Below, one piece after another: positions 17,290-25,485 of a DNA stretch of 64,000 nt (positions within the stretch are counted from its first letter, which is position 1; each line of letters starts with the position of its first letter). Source of the DNA: Humitalea sp050632385 (GTDB lineage Bacteria > Pseudomonadota > Alphaproteobacteria > Acetobacterales > Acetobacteraceae); contig NZ_CP192599.1 in NCBI RefSeq assembly GCF_050632385.1, positions 3,844,001 to 3,908,000 on the forward strand, read 5' to 3'. The position numbers were made by a program, and so were the translations under genes. Under the pieces are notes generated by a model. It did no database searches. It had not been told where the DNA came from and saw nothing but the letters and a program-made list of their open reading frames with translations.

Positions 17290-18301
17290 CGGCGTGCCGC
17301 AGCGCATCCTGGTCGTCTCCGACGCCTGGCGCCCGCAGGTCAATGGCGTGGTCCGCACCATGGAAACCGTGGTCGGTGAATTGCTTGCCGGCGGCGATAC
17401 GGTGGAGGTGATCGGCCCCGACCGCTTCCGCTCCATCGCCATGCCGGGCTACGCGGAAATCCGCCTGGCCATCGCGCCCAAGCGCCGGCTGGCGCAATTG
17501 ATGGACGCCTTCGCCCCCGACGCCGTGCATGTCGCGACCGAAGGGCCGCTCGGCTGGGCCGCCCGCGCGATCTGCCGCGCCCGGGGCCTGCGCTTCACCA
17601 CATCCTTCCACACCATGTTCCCCGACTACCTGCACGCCCGCACCGGCATTCCGCGCGCCTGGTCCTGGGCGGTCATGCGGCGCTTCCACGGGGCGGGGCA
17701 GGGCGTTTTCGTGGCCACCCGCTCACTGGCCAAGACGCTGGAGGGCCATGGCTTCAAGAACCTGGTCGCCTGGTCGCGCGGCGTGGACCTGGCGCGCTTC
17801 AAGCCTGGCGGCAAGGACCCGCACGGCGACCTGCCCCGGCCGATCTTCCTCTATGCCGGGCGAATCGCGGTGGAAAAGAACATCGCCGCCTTCCTGGCGC
17901 TGGACCTGCCGGGCACCAAGGTCGTCGTCGGCGACGGGCCGCAGCGCCCGGCGCTGGAACGGCAATTCCCCAACGCCGTCTTCACCGGCTACCGCGACAA
18001 TGGCGTGCTCGCCGCCTCCTACGCCCATGCCGATGTCTTCGTCTTCCCCAGCCGCACCGACACGTTTGGCCTGGTGCTGCTGGAGGCCCTGGCCGCCGGC
18101 ACGCCGGTCGCGGCCTATCCCGTCACCGGGCCGCTGGACGTGATCGGCGATGCCCCCGTCGGTGCGCTGGACGAGGATCTGCGCGCCGCCTGCCTGCGCG
18201 CGCTGGATGCCGACCGCGGCCTGTGCCGGACTCATGCCGAGGCCTTCTCCTGGGCCGCCTGCGCCGAGAGGTTCCGCGCGGCGCTGGTTCCCATGCGATA
18301 G
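17276..18301 (+). CDS. GT4-family glycosyltransferase, Agt-like (diacylglycerol glycosylation)
   Basis: A 341-residue GT-B glycosyltransferase. The N-terminal acceptor half opens with VSDAWRPQVNGVVRT, as in alpha-mannosyl and diacylglycerol glycosyltransferases. The C-terminal donor half has LYAGRIAVEKNI near residue 198 and the E-x7-E type motif in FPSRTDTFGLVLLEALA. Its start overlaps the end of the PlcP-like gene, so the pair is co-translated. By analogy with plcP-agt operons it would add glucose or glucuronate to the diacylglycerol released by PlcP, giving phosphorus-free glycolipids. The sugar donor is not readable. Confidence 0.78.
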   Translation: MRRLDGVPQRILVVSDAWRPQVNGVVRTMETVVGELLAGGDTVEVIGPDRFRSIAMPGYAEIRLAIAPKRRLAQLMDAFAPDAVHVATEGPLGWAARAICRARGLRFTTSFHTMFPDYLHARTGIPRAWSWAVMRRFHGAGQGVFVATRSLAKTLEGHGFKNLVAWSRGVDLARFKPGGKDPHGDLPRPIFLYAGRIAVEKNIAAFLALDLPGTKVVVGDGPQRPALERQFPNAVFTGYRDNGVLAASYAHADVFVFPSRTDTFGLVLLEALAAGTPVAAYPVTGPLDVIGDAPVGALDEDLRAACLRALDADRGLCRTHAEAFSWAACAERFRAALVPMR

Positions 18302-18363
18302 GGCCACCCTCGCCGCCGGGGCGGTGGCCGTGCTAGGCGCGGCTTTGTGACATTCCATCGCCC

Positions 18364-19050
18364 ATGCTGAAACGTATCATCCGCCACCCTTCCGTATTGG
18401 CGGTCGGGGCACGGTTGCTCGGCGCGTATCTGGCCCTGGTCTACCGCACCACGCGCTGGTCGCTGGTCGGCGCCGAACATGCGGCGGCTTTTCCCGAACA
18501 GCAGCGCCCGGTCATCGCCGCCTTCTGGCACGAACGCCTGCCGCTGATGCCGCGCATGTGGCAGGCGGCGACGGCGCGCCTGCCGGAAGGCGTGTCCTGG
18601 CCGGCGCGGGTGCTTGTCTCCCGGTCCCGCGACGGGCGCTTCATCGGCGCCATCGTCGGCCGCTTCGGGCTGGTGATGGTCCATGCCTCGACCAATCGCG
18701 GCGGCACCACGGGGCTGCGGGAGATGTTGCGCGTGCTGGCCGGGGGCCATGCCGTGGTCATCACCCCCGATGGCCCGCGCGGGCCGCGCCGGGTCGCGGC
18801 GGGCGGGGTCGCGCAACTGGCCGCGCTGTCGGGCGTGCCGGTGCTGCCCTGTGCGGCCGCGACCACGCGGCGGATCATCCTGCCATCCTGGGACCGCATG
18901 ATGCTGCCGCTGCCGTTTGGCCGCGGCGTGGTGGTCTGCGGCGCGCCCATCCCGGTCGCGCGCGACGCGGCCGCCACGATGCTGCCGGTGATCGAGGCCG
19001 CGCTGACCGCGGCCTGCGACGCCGCCGACGCCTGGGTGCTGCGCCCGTGA
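18364..19050 (+). CDS. DUF374 lysophospholipid-acyltransferase-like protein
   Basis: A 228-residue membrane-associated acyltransferase-like protein of the DUF374 family. An N-terminal hydrophobic segment precedes AAFWHERLPLMP, which holds the expected active-site His. VLVSRSRDGRFI and ITPDGPRGPRR follow, the latter typical of this family. It starts a lipid A block: its stop overlaps the waaA start by 4 nt and lpxK follows. A role in acylating the lipid A/Kdo intermediate is likely from context; the exact acceptor is not known. Confidence 0.82.
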   Translation: MLKRIIRHPSVLAVGARLLGAYLALVYRTTRWSLVGAEHAAAFPEQQRPVIAAFWHERLPLMPRMWQAATARLPEGVSWPARVLVSRSRDGRFIGAIVGRFGLVMVHASTNRGGTTGLREMLRVLAGGHAVVITPDGPRGPRRVAAGGVAQLAALSGVPVLPCAAATTRRIILPSWDRMMLPLPFGRGVVVCGAPIPVARDAAATMLPVIEAALTAACDAADAWVLRP

Positions 19051-20363
19051 CCGGTGCCCTGCCGGCCATGGCCTGGCGCATCGCGACGCGGGTCGCGTCC
19101 CCGTTGCTTCCCTTGTTCCTGGCCCGCCGCGTCCGGCGCGGCAAGGAAATCGCCGCCCGCCTGCCGGAACGCCAGGGCCATGGCGCCGACCGCCCGCCCG
19201 GGCGGCTGGTCTGGCTGCATGCCGCCAGCGTCGGCGAAAGCCAGTCGCTGCTGCCGCTGCTGACGGCCCTGGCCCGCCGCGCGCCCGACCTGCATTTCCT
19301 GGTGACCACGGGCACCGTCACCTCGGCGGCGCTGCTGGCCGAACGCCTGCCGCCGGCGCTGGCCGCCCGCACCCGGCATCGCTTCGTGCCGCTGGACGTG
19401 CCGGCCTGGGTGGCGCGCTTCCTCGACACGTGGCGGCCCGACGCGGGCATCTTCGTCGAAAGCGAGTTGTGGCCGAACCTGATCGCCGCCGCCACGGCGC
19501 GCAATATCCCGCTGGGGCTGGTGAATGCCCGGCTATCGAAGAAGGCCACCGCCACCTGGGCGCGGCTGCCCGGCTTTGCGGCGCGGGTGCTGGGCGCCTT
19601 CCGCCTGGTCGCGGCGCAGACCCACGCCGATGCCGACCGCCTGCGCCAGATCGGCGCGGCCGAGGTGCAATCCTGGGGCAACCTCAAGGCCGCGGCCGCC
19701 CCCCTGCCCGCCGATCCGGCCGAACTGGCCCGGCTGCGGACCATCCTGGCCGGGCGCCCCGTCTTCGTCGCCGCCAGCACCCACCCCGGAGAGGAAGCGG
19801 CGATCCTGGCCGCCCGGCCGGCGGGCGTGCTGACCATCCTGGTGCCGCGCCACCCGGATCGGGGGGCCGAGGTCGCGGCCCTCGCCGGGGCTGCCCCCCG
19901 CCGCAGCCTGGGCGCCACCCCCGGCCCGGCCGATCCCGTCTGGGTCGCCGACACCCTGGGCGAACTCGGGCTGTGGTTCCGCCTGGCCGGGGCCGCGTTC
20001 ATCGGCGGCAGCCTGGTCCCGCTCGGCGGGCACAACCCGCTCGAGGCCGCGCGCCTGGGCTGCCCGGTCATCTTCGGCCCGCACATGGGCAATTTTTCGG
20101 AAGCGGCGGCCCTCCTGCTGCAAGCCGGGGGGGCCATCCAGGTGCCCGATGCGGCGGCGCTGGCCGCGGAGGTGGCGGCCGTGCTAACCAATGCACGCAA
20201 GGCGGGCGATATGGTCGCGGCCGCGATGGCGGCGATGGGCCGACCCGATGGGTCGGAGGCACTGCCGGATCGTCTGGCCGCCGTGATCCTGCCCTGGCTA
20301 CCCCCGGCCGAAGCGGCGGGGGTGGCCGACGCGGAGCCGGGCGCAAGCGTCGCGCCCGGTTAG
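19047..20363 (+). CDS. waaA: 3-deoxy-D-manno-octulosonic acid (Kdo) transferase
   Basis: Inner-membrane glycosyltransferase that adds Kdo to lipid IVA. The start is GTG at 19047, overlapping the upstream TGA (GTGA), which gives 438 residues. Landmarks are LVWLHAASVGESQSLLPL near residue 52 with the catalytic Glu region, VESELWPNLI, GLVNARLS, ASTHPGEE and GGHNPLEAA. All are standard for WaaA/KdtA. The gene lies between the DUF374 acyltransferase and lpxK, a common lipid A arrangement. Confidence 0.93.
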   Translation: MTGALPAMAWRIATRVASPLLPLFLARRVRRGKEIAARLPERQGHGADRPPGRLVWLHAASVGESQSLLPLLTALARRAPDLHFLVTTGTVTSAALLAERLPPALAARTRHRFVPLDVPAWVARFLDTWRPDAGIFVESELWPNLIAAATARNIPLGLVNARLSKKATATWARLPGFAARVLGAFRLVAAQTHADADRLRQIGAAEVQSWGNLKAAAAPLPADPAELARLRTILAGRPVFVAASTHPGEEAAILAARPAGVLTILVPRHPDRGAEVAALAGAAPRRSLGATPGPADPVWVADTLGELGLWFRLAGAAFIGGSLVPLGGHNPLEAARLGCPVIFGPHMGNFSEAAALLLQAGGAIQVPDAAALAAEVAAVLTNARKAGDMVAAAMAAMGRPDGSEALPDRLAAVILPWLPPAEAAGVADAEPGASVAPG

Positions 20364-20409
20364 GTTTTTCGCCGGCTTCAACCGAGTTGAGAGGGACAGA
20401 CAGGAACCG

Positions 20410-21399
20410 ATGCGGGCCCCCGATTTCTGGTCCGGGGGCGGTGGTGGCTTGGCGCCGCTGCTGCTCTCCCCCTTCTCGGCGCTTTATGCGCAGGTGACCG
20501 CGCGGCGCATGGCGCGCCCGGGTTGGAATTGCGGCATCCCGGTGATCTGCGCCGGCAATGCCACCGCCGGCGGTGCCGGCAAGACCACCCTGGCGCTGGA
20601 TATCGGCCGCCGCCTGGCCAATCGCAGCATCGCCGCCAGCTTCCTGACCCGTGGCTATGGTGGCCGCGAAAAGGGGCCGATGCGCGTCGACCCAGCCCGG
20701 CACGACAGCCGCGACGTGGGGGATGAGGCACTGCTGCTCGCCAGCGAACGCCCCACCTTCCTGGCCGCCGACCGCGCCGAGGGCGCCCGCGCCGCCATCG
20801 CCGCCGGCGCCCAGGCGCTGGTGATGGACGATGGGTTGCAGAACCCGACCCTGCACAAGGACCTGTCCTTCCTGGTGATCGATGGCAGCTTCGGCTTCGG
20901 CAATGGCCGGGTGATCCCATCCGGCCCCTTGCGCGAATCCCCCGCCGCCGCCGCCGCGCGCTGCCACGCCGCCGTGCTGATCGGCGATGACGAAACCAAC
21001 GCCCTGGCCGCCCTGCCGCCGCAACTGCCGGTGCTGCGCGCCCGCCTGGCGCCGGGGCCGGAGGCGTTGCTGCTGGCCGGCACGCCGGTCTTCGCCTTCT
21101 GCGGCATCGCCAATCCGCGCAAGTTCTTCGCGACCTTGCAGGAAGCGGGTGCCGTGATCGCCGGGCGCACCGCCTTCGCCGACCACTACCCCTTCGACGA
21201 CGGCGACATGAAGGACCTGCTGGCCGAGGCGGAAAGCCTGCGCGCCGTGCCGGTCACCACGCGCAAGGATGTGGTCCGCATCCCCCCCGCCTATCGCAGC
21301 CGGGTGACGGTGGTGACCGTCAGCCTGGAATGGGAAGAACCGGCCGCGATCGAAAGCCTGCTGGACCCCTTGGCCGGACGGGTCGCCGTTCCCGCCTGA
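20410..21399 (+). CDS. lpxK: Tetraacyldisaccharide 4'-kinase
   Basis: Phosphorylates the 4' position of the lipid A disaccharide at the inner membrane. It is 329 residues with an N-terminal membrane-associated segment and a Walker A motif GNATAGGAGKTT at 49-60. SFLTRGYGGRE, DVGDEALLLA, MDDGLQN and the late TTRKDVVRIP are family landmarks. The ATG at 20410 follows a purine-rich GAGAGGGACAGACAGG region. It is third in the lipid A block, 46 bp after waaA. A long palindrome separates it from the TetR gene. Confidence 0.94.
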   Translation: MRAPDFWSGGGGGLAPLLLSPFSALYAQVTARRMARPGWNCGIPVICAGNATAGGAGKTTLALDIGRRLANRSIAASFLTRGYGGREKGPMRVDPARHDSRDVGDEALLLASERPTFLAADRAEGARAAIAAGAQALVMDDGLQNPTLHKDLSFLVIDGSFGFGNGRVIPSGPLRESPAAAAARCHAAVLIGDDETNALAALPPQLPVLRARLAPGPEALLLAGTPVFAFCGIANPRKFFATLQEAGAVIAGRTAFADHYPFDDGDMKDLLAEAESLRAVPVTTRKDVVRIPPAYRSRVTVVTVSLEWEEPAAIESLLDPLAGRVAVPA

Positions 21400-21408
21400 T
21401 ATGATGGC

Positions 21409-21452
21409 ACTATACCGGCTGGACGGTTGACTTACCGTCCAGCCGGTATAGT
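21409..21452. promoter_or_regulatory. Perfect 19-bp inverted repeat before the TetR gene (probable operator)
   Basis: Arms 21409-21427 and 21434-21452 are exact reverse complements around a 6-nt loop. Each arm also carries its own dyad of the form ACCG-N6-CGGT, so two TetR-like half-site pairs are stacked. The right arm ends 9 nt before the TetR start codon. No T-run follows, so a terminator is less likely than an operator for TetR autoregulation and exporter control. Confidence 0.7.
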
Positions 21453-21461
21453 TCAAGCGGA

Positions 21462-22043
21462 ATGGATCATCCGCCCCCCGCGCGCGCGCCCGAATCGCTC
21501 GACGCCCGCACCCGAATCCTGGATGCGGCCGAGGCGATCGTGCAGGCCCGCGGCGTCCCCGCGCTGACCCTGGAAGCCGCCGCCCGCGATGCCGGCGTGT
21601 CCAAGGGCGGGCTGCTCTATCACTTCGCGTCCAAGCAGGCCTTGCTGATCGGGCTGATGCAGCGCCTGGCGCAGTTCGTCTCACTCGAAATCCAGGCGGG
21701 TATCGAGGCCGAGCCGCCCGGCCCGCATCGCGTCGCCCGCGCCTGCCTGGCCTGGTTCCTGAACGACAATCCGGTCTGCCTGACCGAGGAACGCTACGAC
21801 CGCGCCAGCGCCGTGTTCCTGGCGGCACACCATCATGACCCGGCGCTTCTCGACCCCATCCGGGCCGTGTTCCAGGCCCAGAAGGCGGCGCTGCTGGCCG
21901 ATGGTACGCCACCGGGCCCGGGGCTGGCCATCATGGCCGCCGGCGATGGGCTGTTCATGGCGCATATCTTTGGCACCTGGAGCATCACCGATTCCGAACG
22001 CGCGGCCCTGCGTGAAACCCTGACGGGGCTTCTGGCGTCATGA
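21462..22043 (+). CDS. TetR/AcrR-family transcriptional repressor
   Basis: A 193-residue regulator. The N-terminal helix-turn-helix (about residues 14-60) contains ILDAAEAIVQARG and GVSKGGLLYHFASKQAL, the standard TetR recognition-helix pattern. The C-terminal ligand domain is not diagnostic. It heads the exporter operon: its stop overlaps the next small ORF by 4 nt and the DevB-like gene follows. It probably represses this operon through the palindrome just upstream. Confidence 0.9.
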   Translation: MDHPPPARAPESLDARTRILDAAEAIVQARGVPALTLEAAARDAGVSKGGLLYHFASKQALLIGLMQRLAQFVSLEIQAGIEAEPPGPHRVARACLAWFLNDNPVCLTEERYDRASAVFLAAHHHDPALLDPIRAVFQAQKAALLADGTPPGPGLAIMAAGDGLFMAHIFGTWSITDSERAALRETLTGLLAS

Positions 22044-22225
22044 GCGGGGCCGCGATGTTCCTGGTCGGGGTGTTGTCGCTGCTGGTGGGTGGCGCCTGCG
22101 ACCTCGTCTCCGACCTGCGCAGCCGCGGCGACATGGCGGGGTTCCGCCTGGGCTACGAGGACGCGATGATCCGGTTCGCCGTGGAGGAAGAGGCCTTGCT
22201 CCGCGCCCAGGATGTGGCGCCATGA
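22040..22225 (+). CDS. Small membrane or lipoprotein-like protein in the DevBCA operon
   Basis: A 61-residue ORF that overlaps the TetR stop by 4 nt and the DevB-like start by 4 nt, so it is very likely translated. Residues 4-19 are hydrophobic (AAMFLVGVLSLLVGGA), then a Cys and a charged tail, including RLGYEDAM and an EEEA run. A membrane anchor is likely; the LVGGAC site is only a poor lipobox. I do not recognise the family. It may assist assembly or control of the exporter. Confidence 0.65.
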   Translation: MSGAAMFLVGVLSLLVGGACDLVSDLRSRGDMAGFRLGYEDAMIRFAVEEEALLRAQDVAP

Positions 22226-23256
22226 CCCGGCGCGCGATGGCCCTGGGCGTGCTGCTGGTCGCCCTGGCCGGCGGCGCCGCCTGGCATTTCACGCAACCCG
22301 AAGCCGCGGCGCCGCCGGCCGCCGCCGCCCCGGCCGCTCCCAGCGGCGTCGGGGCGCTGGGCCGGATCGAACCGCAATCCCGCATCCGCAAGCTGAACCA
22401 ACCCGGCGGCATGGCCGTCACCCGCCTGGACGCGCTGCTGGTGGCCGAGGGCGACCGGGTCGCGGCGGGGCAACTGGTCGCCGTCTTCGCCGATGCCGCG
22501 CAGAAGGACGCGGCGGTGGCCCAGGCCGAGGCCGCCCTGGCCCAGTCCCGCGCCATGCTGGACCGTATCCGCGCCGCCGGCCGGCCGGAGGACATCATCG
22601 CCGCCCGCGCCCGCGTGGACGCGCTGCACGCCGCCGAGGAAAGTGCCCGGCGCGACGCCGTGCGCGCGCAATCCCTGGTGCCCTCCGGCGCCGGCGGGGT
22701 CGCCGCCGCCGACCGCAGCCGCTTCATCGCCGACCGCACCGCCGCCGAACGGGCCGAGGCCGAGGCCCAGTTGCAGCGCCTGCTGGCCCCGCGCCCCGAG
22801 GACCTGACCGTCGCCGAGGCTGAACTGGCCGCCGCCAGCGCCGCCCTGGACAAGGCCCGCGCCGATGCCGCCCTGGCCCGCGTCACCGCGCCCATCGCCG
22901 GCACCGTGCTGCGCATCTACGCCCGCCCGGGCGACCAGGTCGGCAGCACCGACGGCTTGCTGGACCTGGCTGACCTGGATCACCTGGATGTGGTGGCCGA
23001 TGTCTACGAAACCGACCTGCCGCGCCTGTCCATCGGGCAAGCGGCCGAGATCGTCGTTCCCGGCGAATCCCGCCGCTTCGGCGCGACGGTGCGCGAGATC
23101 GGCTGGAGCGTCCGCCGCACCACCCAATCGGGCACCGACCCCGTCGCCGCCGTCGATGCGCGCACGGTCGAGGTGCGGCTGGCCCTGGACGAGGCCGGCG
23201 TCGCGGCGCTGCGCCGGCGCACCAACATGCAGGTCCAGGTGGCGATCCGGCCATGA
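22222..23256 (+). CDS. HlyD/DevB-like periplasmic adaptor of an ABC exporter
   Basis: A 344-residue membrane-fusion protein. One N-terminal membrane helix (about 6-22) is followed by an Ala/Pro linker and the split lipoyl/barrel domains. GVGALGRIEPQSRIRKL is the DevB-type opening. A long alanine-rich coiled-coil hairpin spans about residues 90-215, and VTAPIAGTVLRI begins the second lipoyl half. The gene is followed by DevC- and DevA-like genes with overlapping ends. DevBCA in cyanobacteria exports glycolipids; the cargo here is unknown. Confidence 0.87.
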   Translation: MTRRAMALGVLLVALAGGAAWHFTQPEAAAPPAAAAPAAPSGVGALGRIEPQSRIRKLNQPGGMAVTRLDALLVAEGDRVAAGQLVAVFADAAQKDAAVAQAEAALAQSRAMLDRIRAAGRPEDIIAARARVDALHAAEESARRDAVRAQSLVPSGAGGVAAADRSRFIADRTAAERAEAEAQLQRLLAPRPEDLTVAEAELAAASAALDKARADAALARVTAPIAGTVLRIYARPGDQVGSTDGLLDLADLDHLDVVADVYETDLPRLSIGQAAEIVVPGESRRFGATVREIGWSVRRTTQSGTDPVAAVDARTVEVRLALDEAGVAALRRRTNMQVQVAIRP

Positions 23257-24542
23257 ACGAAATTTTGCGTACCCCCCCGGTGGGCTTGCTGCCCTGGGCG
23301 CCCGAACGCGCTGGGCCGGACAGCATGGCATCGCCCGCGCCGCCGCCGCCGCGCCGCCCGCTGCCGGGGATCGGTTTCCTCTGGCTGCCGCTGCGCCTGG
23401 CCTGGCGGCAGTTGCGGGCGGAAAAATCGCGCCTGGCCTCGGCCATCGCCGGGGTGATGTTCGCCTGCGTGCTGGTGTTCATGCAGTTGGGGTTTCGCGC
23501 GGCCCTGTTCGACAGCGCGACCGCCCTGCTGGCCAACATGAAGGCCGAGCTTTTCCTGATCCATCCGCTGACCACCGCCAGTTTCCGCCCCGAACCCATC
23601 CCGCGAGTCCGCGCCTACCAGACCTTGGCCGACCCCGAGGTCGCGCAGGCGGTGCCGATCTACCTGGCCCAGGCGACCTTCCGGAACCCGGTCGATGGCA
23701 GCCGGCGCGCGGTGCAGATGATCGGCTTCGACCCGGAATCGGGCGCGATCCAGTTCGATGGGCTGGCGCCGCTGGTGGATGCGCTGAAGCGGCCGGACAC
23801 GGTGGCCTTCGACGGGCTGTCGCGCCCCGAATTCGGCCCGATCGGCGATCTGGTCGCCGCACTTCCGGCGGGCTCCGCCCTGCGCGTGCAGATCGGCAAT
23901 CGCAATGTCGATGTCGTCGGCATGGTCACCATCGGCCCGTCCTTCGGCGCCGATGGCAATGCCGTCTCCAACGAGGTGAATTTCCGCCGGATCGTCAGCG
24001 AACGCAGGCCGACCAATACCGATCTGGTCGCGCTGCGCCTGGCCCCCGGCGCCGATCCCGCCGCCGTGCAGGCGCGGCTGCGGCGGCTGCTGCCGCCCGA
24101 TGTGAACGTCCTGACCCATGCCGAACTGGTCGCGCATGAACGCAACTATTGGGAAACGGCGACGCCCATCGGCTTCATCTTCGCCTTCGGCAGCCTGATG
24201 GGCCTGATCGTGGGGATGGTGATCGTCTACCAGATCCTGTTCAGCGACATCGCCAACCACCTGCGCGAGTACGCGACATTGAAGGCCATCGGCTATTCCA
24301 ACTTCTTCCTCGCCCGCGTGGTGATGTCGGCGGCGCTGATCCTGGCGGGGTTCGGGTTTCTGCCCGGGGCGGTGGTCTCGGCGGTGATGTATGATTCGAT
24401 CGGTGCCGCGACGTTTTTGCCGCTGGGCATGACGATGGATCGCGGGATCGCCGTGTTCATCATGATTTTCACGATGTGCGGGTTGGCGGGCCTGCTCGCG
24501 ATGCGGAAACTGCGGGCGGCCAATCCGGCGGATATGTTCTGA
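23253..24542 (+). CDS. DevC-like ABC exporter permease
   Basis: A 429-residue permease with FtsX/MacB topology: one helix at about residues 65-85 (ASAIAGVMFACVLVFMQLG), a large periplasmic domain (about 90-300) and three C-terminal helices. The C-terminal core contains HLREYATLKAIGYS, typical of DevC. The start overlaps the adaptor stop by 4 nt. Residues before about 45 are proline-rich, and an internal start at Met25 cannot be excluded. It works with the ATPase encoded immediately downstream. Confidence 0.87.
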   Translation: MNEILRTPPVGLLPWAPERAGPDSMASPAPPPPRRPLPGIGFLWLPLRLAWRQLRAEKSRLASAIAGVMFACVLVFMQLGFRAALFDSATALLANMKAELFLIHPLTTASFRPEPIPRVRAYQTLADPEVAQAVPIYLAQATFRNPVDGSRRAVQMIGFDPESGAIQFDGLAPLVDALKRPDTVAFDGLSRPEFGPIGDLVAALPAGSALRVQIGNRNVDVVGMVTIGPSFGADGNAVSNEVNFRRIVSERRPTNTDLVALRLAPGADPAAVQARLRRLLPPDVNVLTHAELVAHERNYWETATPIGFIFAFGSLMGLIVGMVIVYQILFSDIANHLREYATLKAIGYSNFFLARVVMSAALILAGFGFLPGAVVSAVMYDSIGAATFLPLGMTMDRGIAVFIMIFTMCGLAGLLAMRKLRAANPADMF

Positions 24543-25252
24543 TGCCGGCCCCGGTCGTGATGCGGGATGTGACTTATGCCTACGGCACCGGCGATTTGGC
24601 GCGGCCGGTGCTGCGGTCGGTGTCGCTGCGGATCGAGCCTGGTGAAATCGTGCTGCTGACCGGCCCTTCGGGCAGCGGCAAGACCACCTTGCTGACCCTG
24701 GTCGGCGCCTTGCGCGCGATGCAGCAAGGCACGGCATCGGTGCTGGGCCTGGATCTGGCGGGGGCATCGGAATCCGCGCGCACGGCGCTTCGCAGCCGCA
24801 TCGGCTTCATCTTCCAGCAGCACAATTTGTTGGGGTTTTTGACCGCGCGGCAAAATGTCGCGATGGCGCTGGAACTGGATCCTGGCACGACCGAAGCCGA
24901 ACGCCTGCGCCGCGCCGGCGACATGCTGGCCGCTGTGGGTCTTTCCGATCACACCGAAAAATGGCCCGACAAGCTATCGGGCGGGCAGCGCCAACGTGTC
25001 GCCGTCGCGCGCGCGCTGGTGGGTCAGCCCGGGTTGGTGCTGGCCGATGAACCGACAGCCGCGCTGGACAAGCAAAGCGGGCAGGAGGTCGTGCATTTGC
25101 TCCGCGACCTGGCCAAATCGCGCGGCGCGCCGATCCTGCTGGTGACGCATGACCCGCGCATCCTGGATGTCGCGGACCGCATCGTGTCGATGGAGGACGG
25201 GCGGATCGTGCCCGCGGATCAACCGAAGACCAGCAGCGCCCCGGCGTCGTAG
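24542..25252 (+). CDS. DevA-like ABC exporter ATP-binding protein
   Basis: A 236-residue ATPase of the LolD/MacB/DevA class. Walker A is GPSGSGKTT at 41-49, the Q-loop lies in FIFQQHNLLGF, the signature is LSGGQRQR, and Walker B is VLADEPTAALD. The ATG at 24542 shares a base with the permease stop (TGATG), and the upstream open frame is ignored. It energises the DevB/DevC exporter. Its 3' end overlaps the convergent small gene at 25219 by 34 bp. Confidence 0.9.
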   Translation: MPAPVVMRDVTYAYGTGDLARPVLRSVSLRIEPGEIVLLTGPSGSGKTTLLTLVGALRAMQQGTASVLGLDLAGASESARTALRSRIGFIFQQHNLLGFLTARQNVAMALELDPGTTEAERLRRAGDMLAAVGLSDHTEKWPDKLSGGQRQRVAVARALVGQPGLVLADEPTAALDKQSGQEVVHLLRDLAKSRGAPILLVTHDPRILDVADRIVSMEDGRIVPADQPKTSSAPAS

Positions 25253-25449
25253 AGGCGCTGCGCCAAGCCCTCCTCATTCACCAAAAGCACCACCCCGGGC
25301 GCCGCGTTGCGCAGCAAACGCGCGCCGGCCTGGGCGATGCCACGGCCTGCCTCCGCATCATCGGAAAACAGGGCGATGGCGGGGATGGGCGCTGCGCTGG
25401 TCAGCACTGCATCGGGCGGGACGAGGGGCTGTATGTGCGACATGGTCAT
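25219..25449 (-). CDS. Hypothetical small protein
   Basis: A 76-residue ORF with no family that I recognise. The second half looks like a small alpha/beta unit: IPAIALFSDD, an Ala-rich helix, GVVLLVNEEG and GALLVFG. It lies downstream of the M23 peptidase on the same strand, 36 bp away, and could be the last gene of the dedA-xseA-peptidase run. Its end overlaps the devA-like gene by 34 bp in antisense, which lowers confidence a little. Confidence 0.5.
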   Translation of the reverse strand: MTMSHIQPLVPPDAVLTSAAPIPAIALFSDDAEAGRGIAQAGARLLRNAAPGVVLLVNEEGLAQRLYDAGALLVFG

Positions 25450-25485
25450 GGTTTACGAGACGAAGATGAACATCGCGTAAACGCC

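Noticed and set aside
21427..21452. A sigma-70 promoter made of TTGACT and TATAGT within the TetR palindrome
   Set aside because: The spacing is only 14 nt, well short of the usual 17, so I list the palindrome only as an operator.
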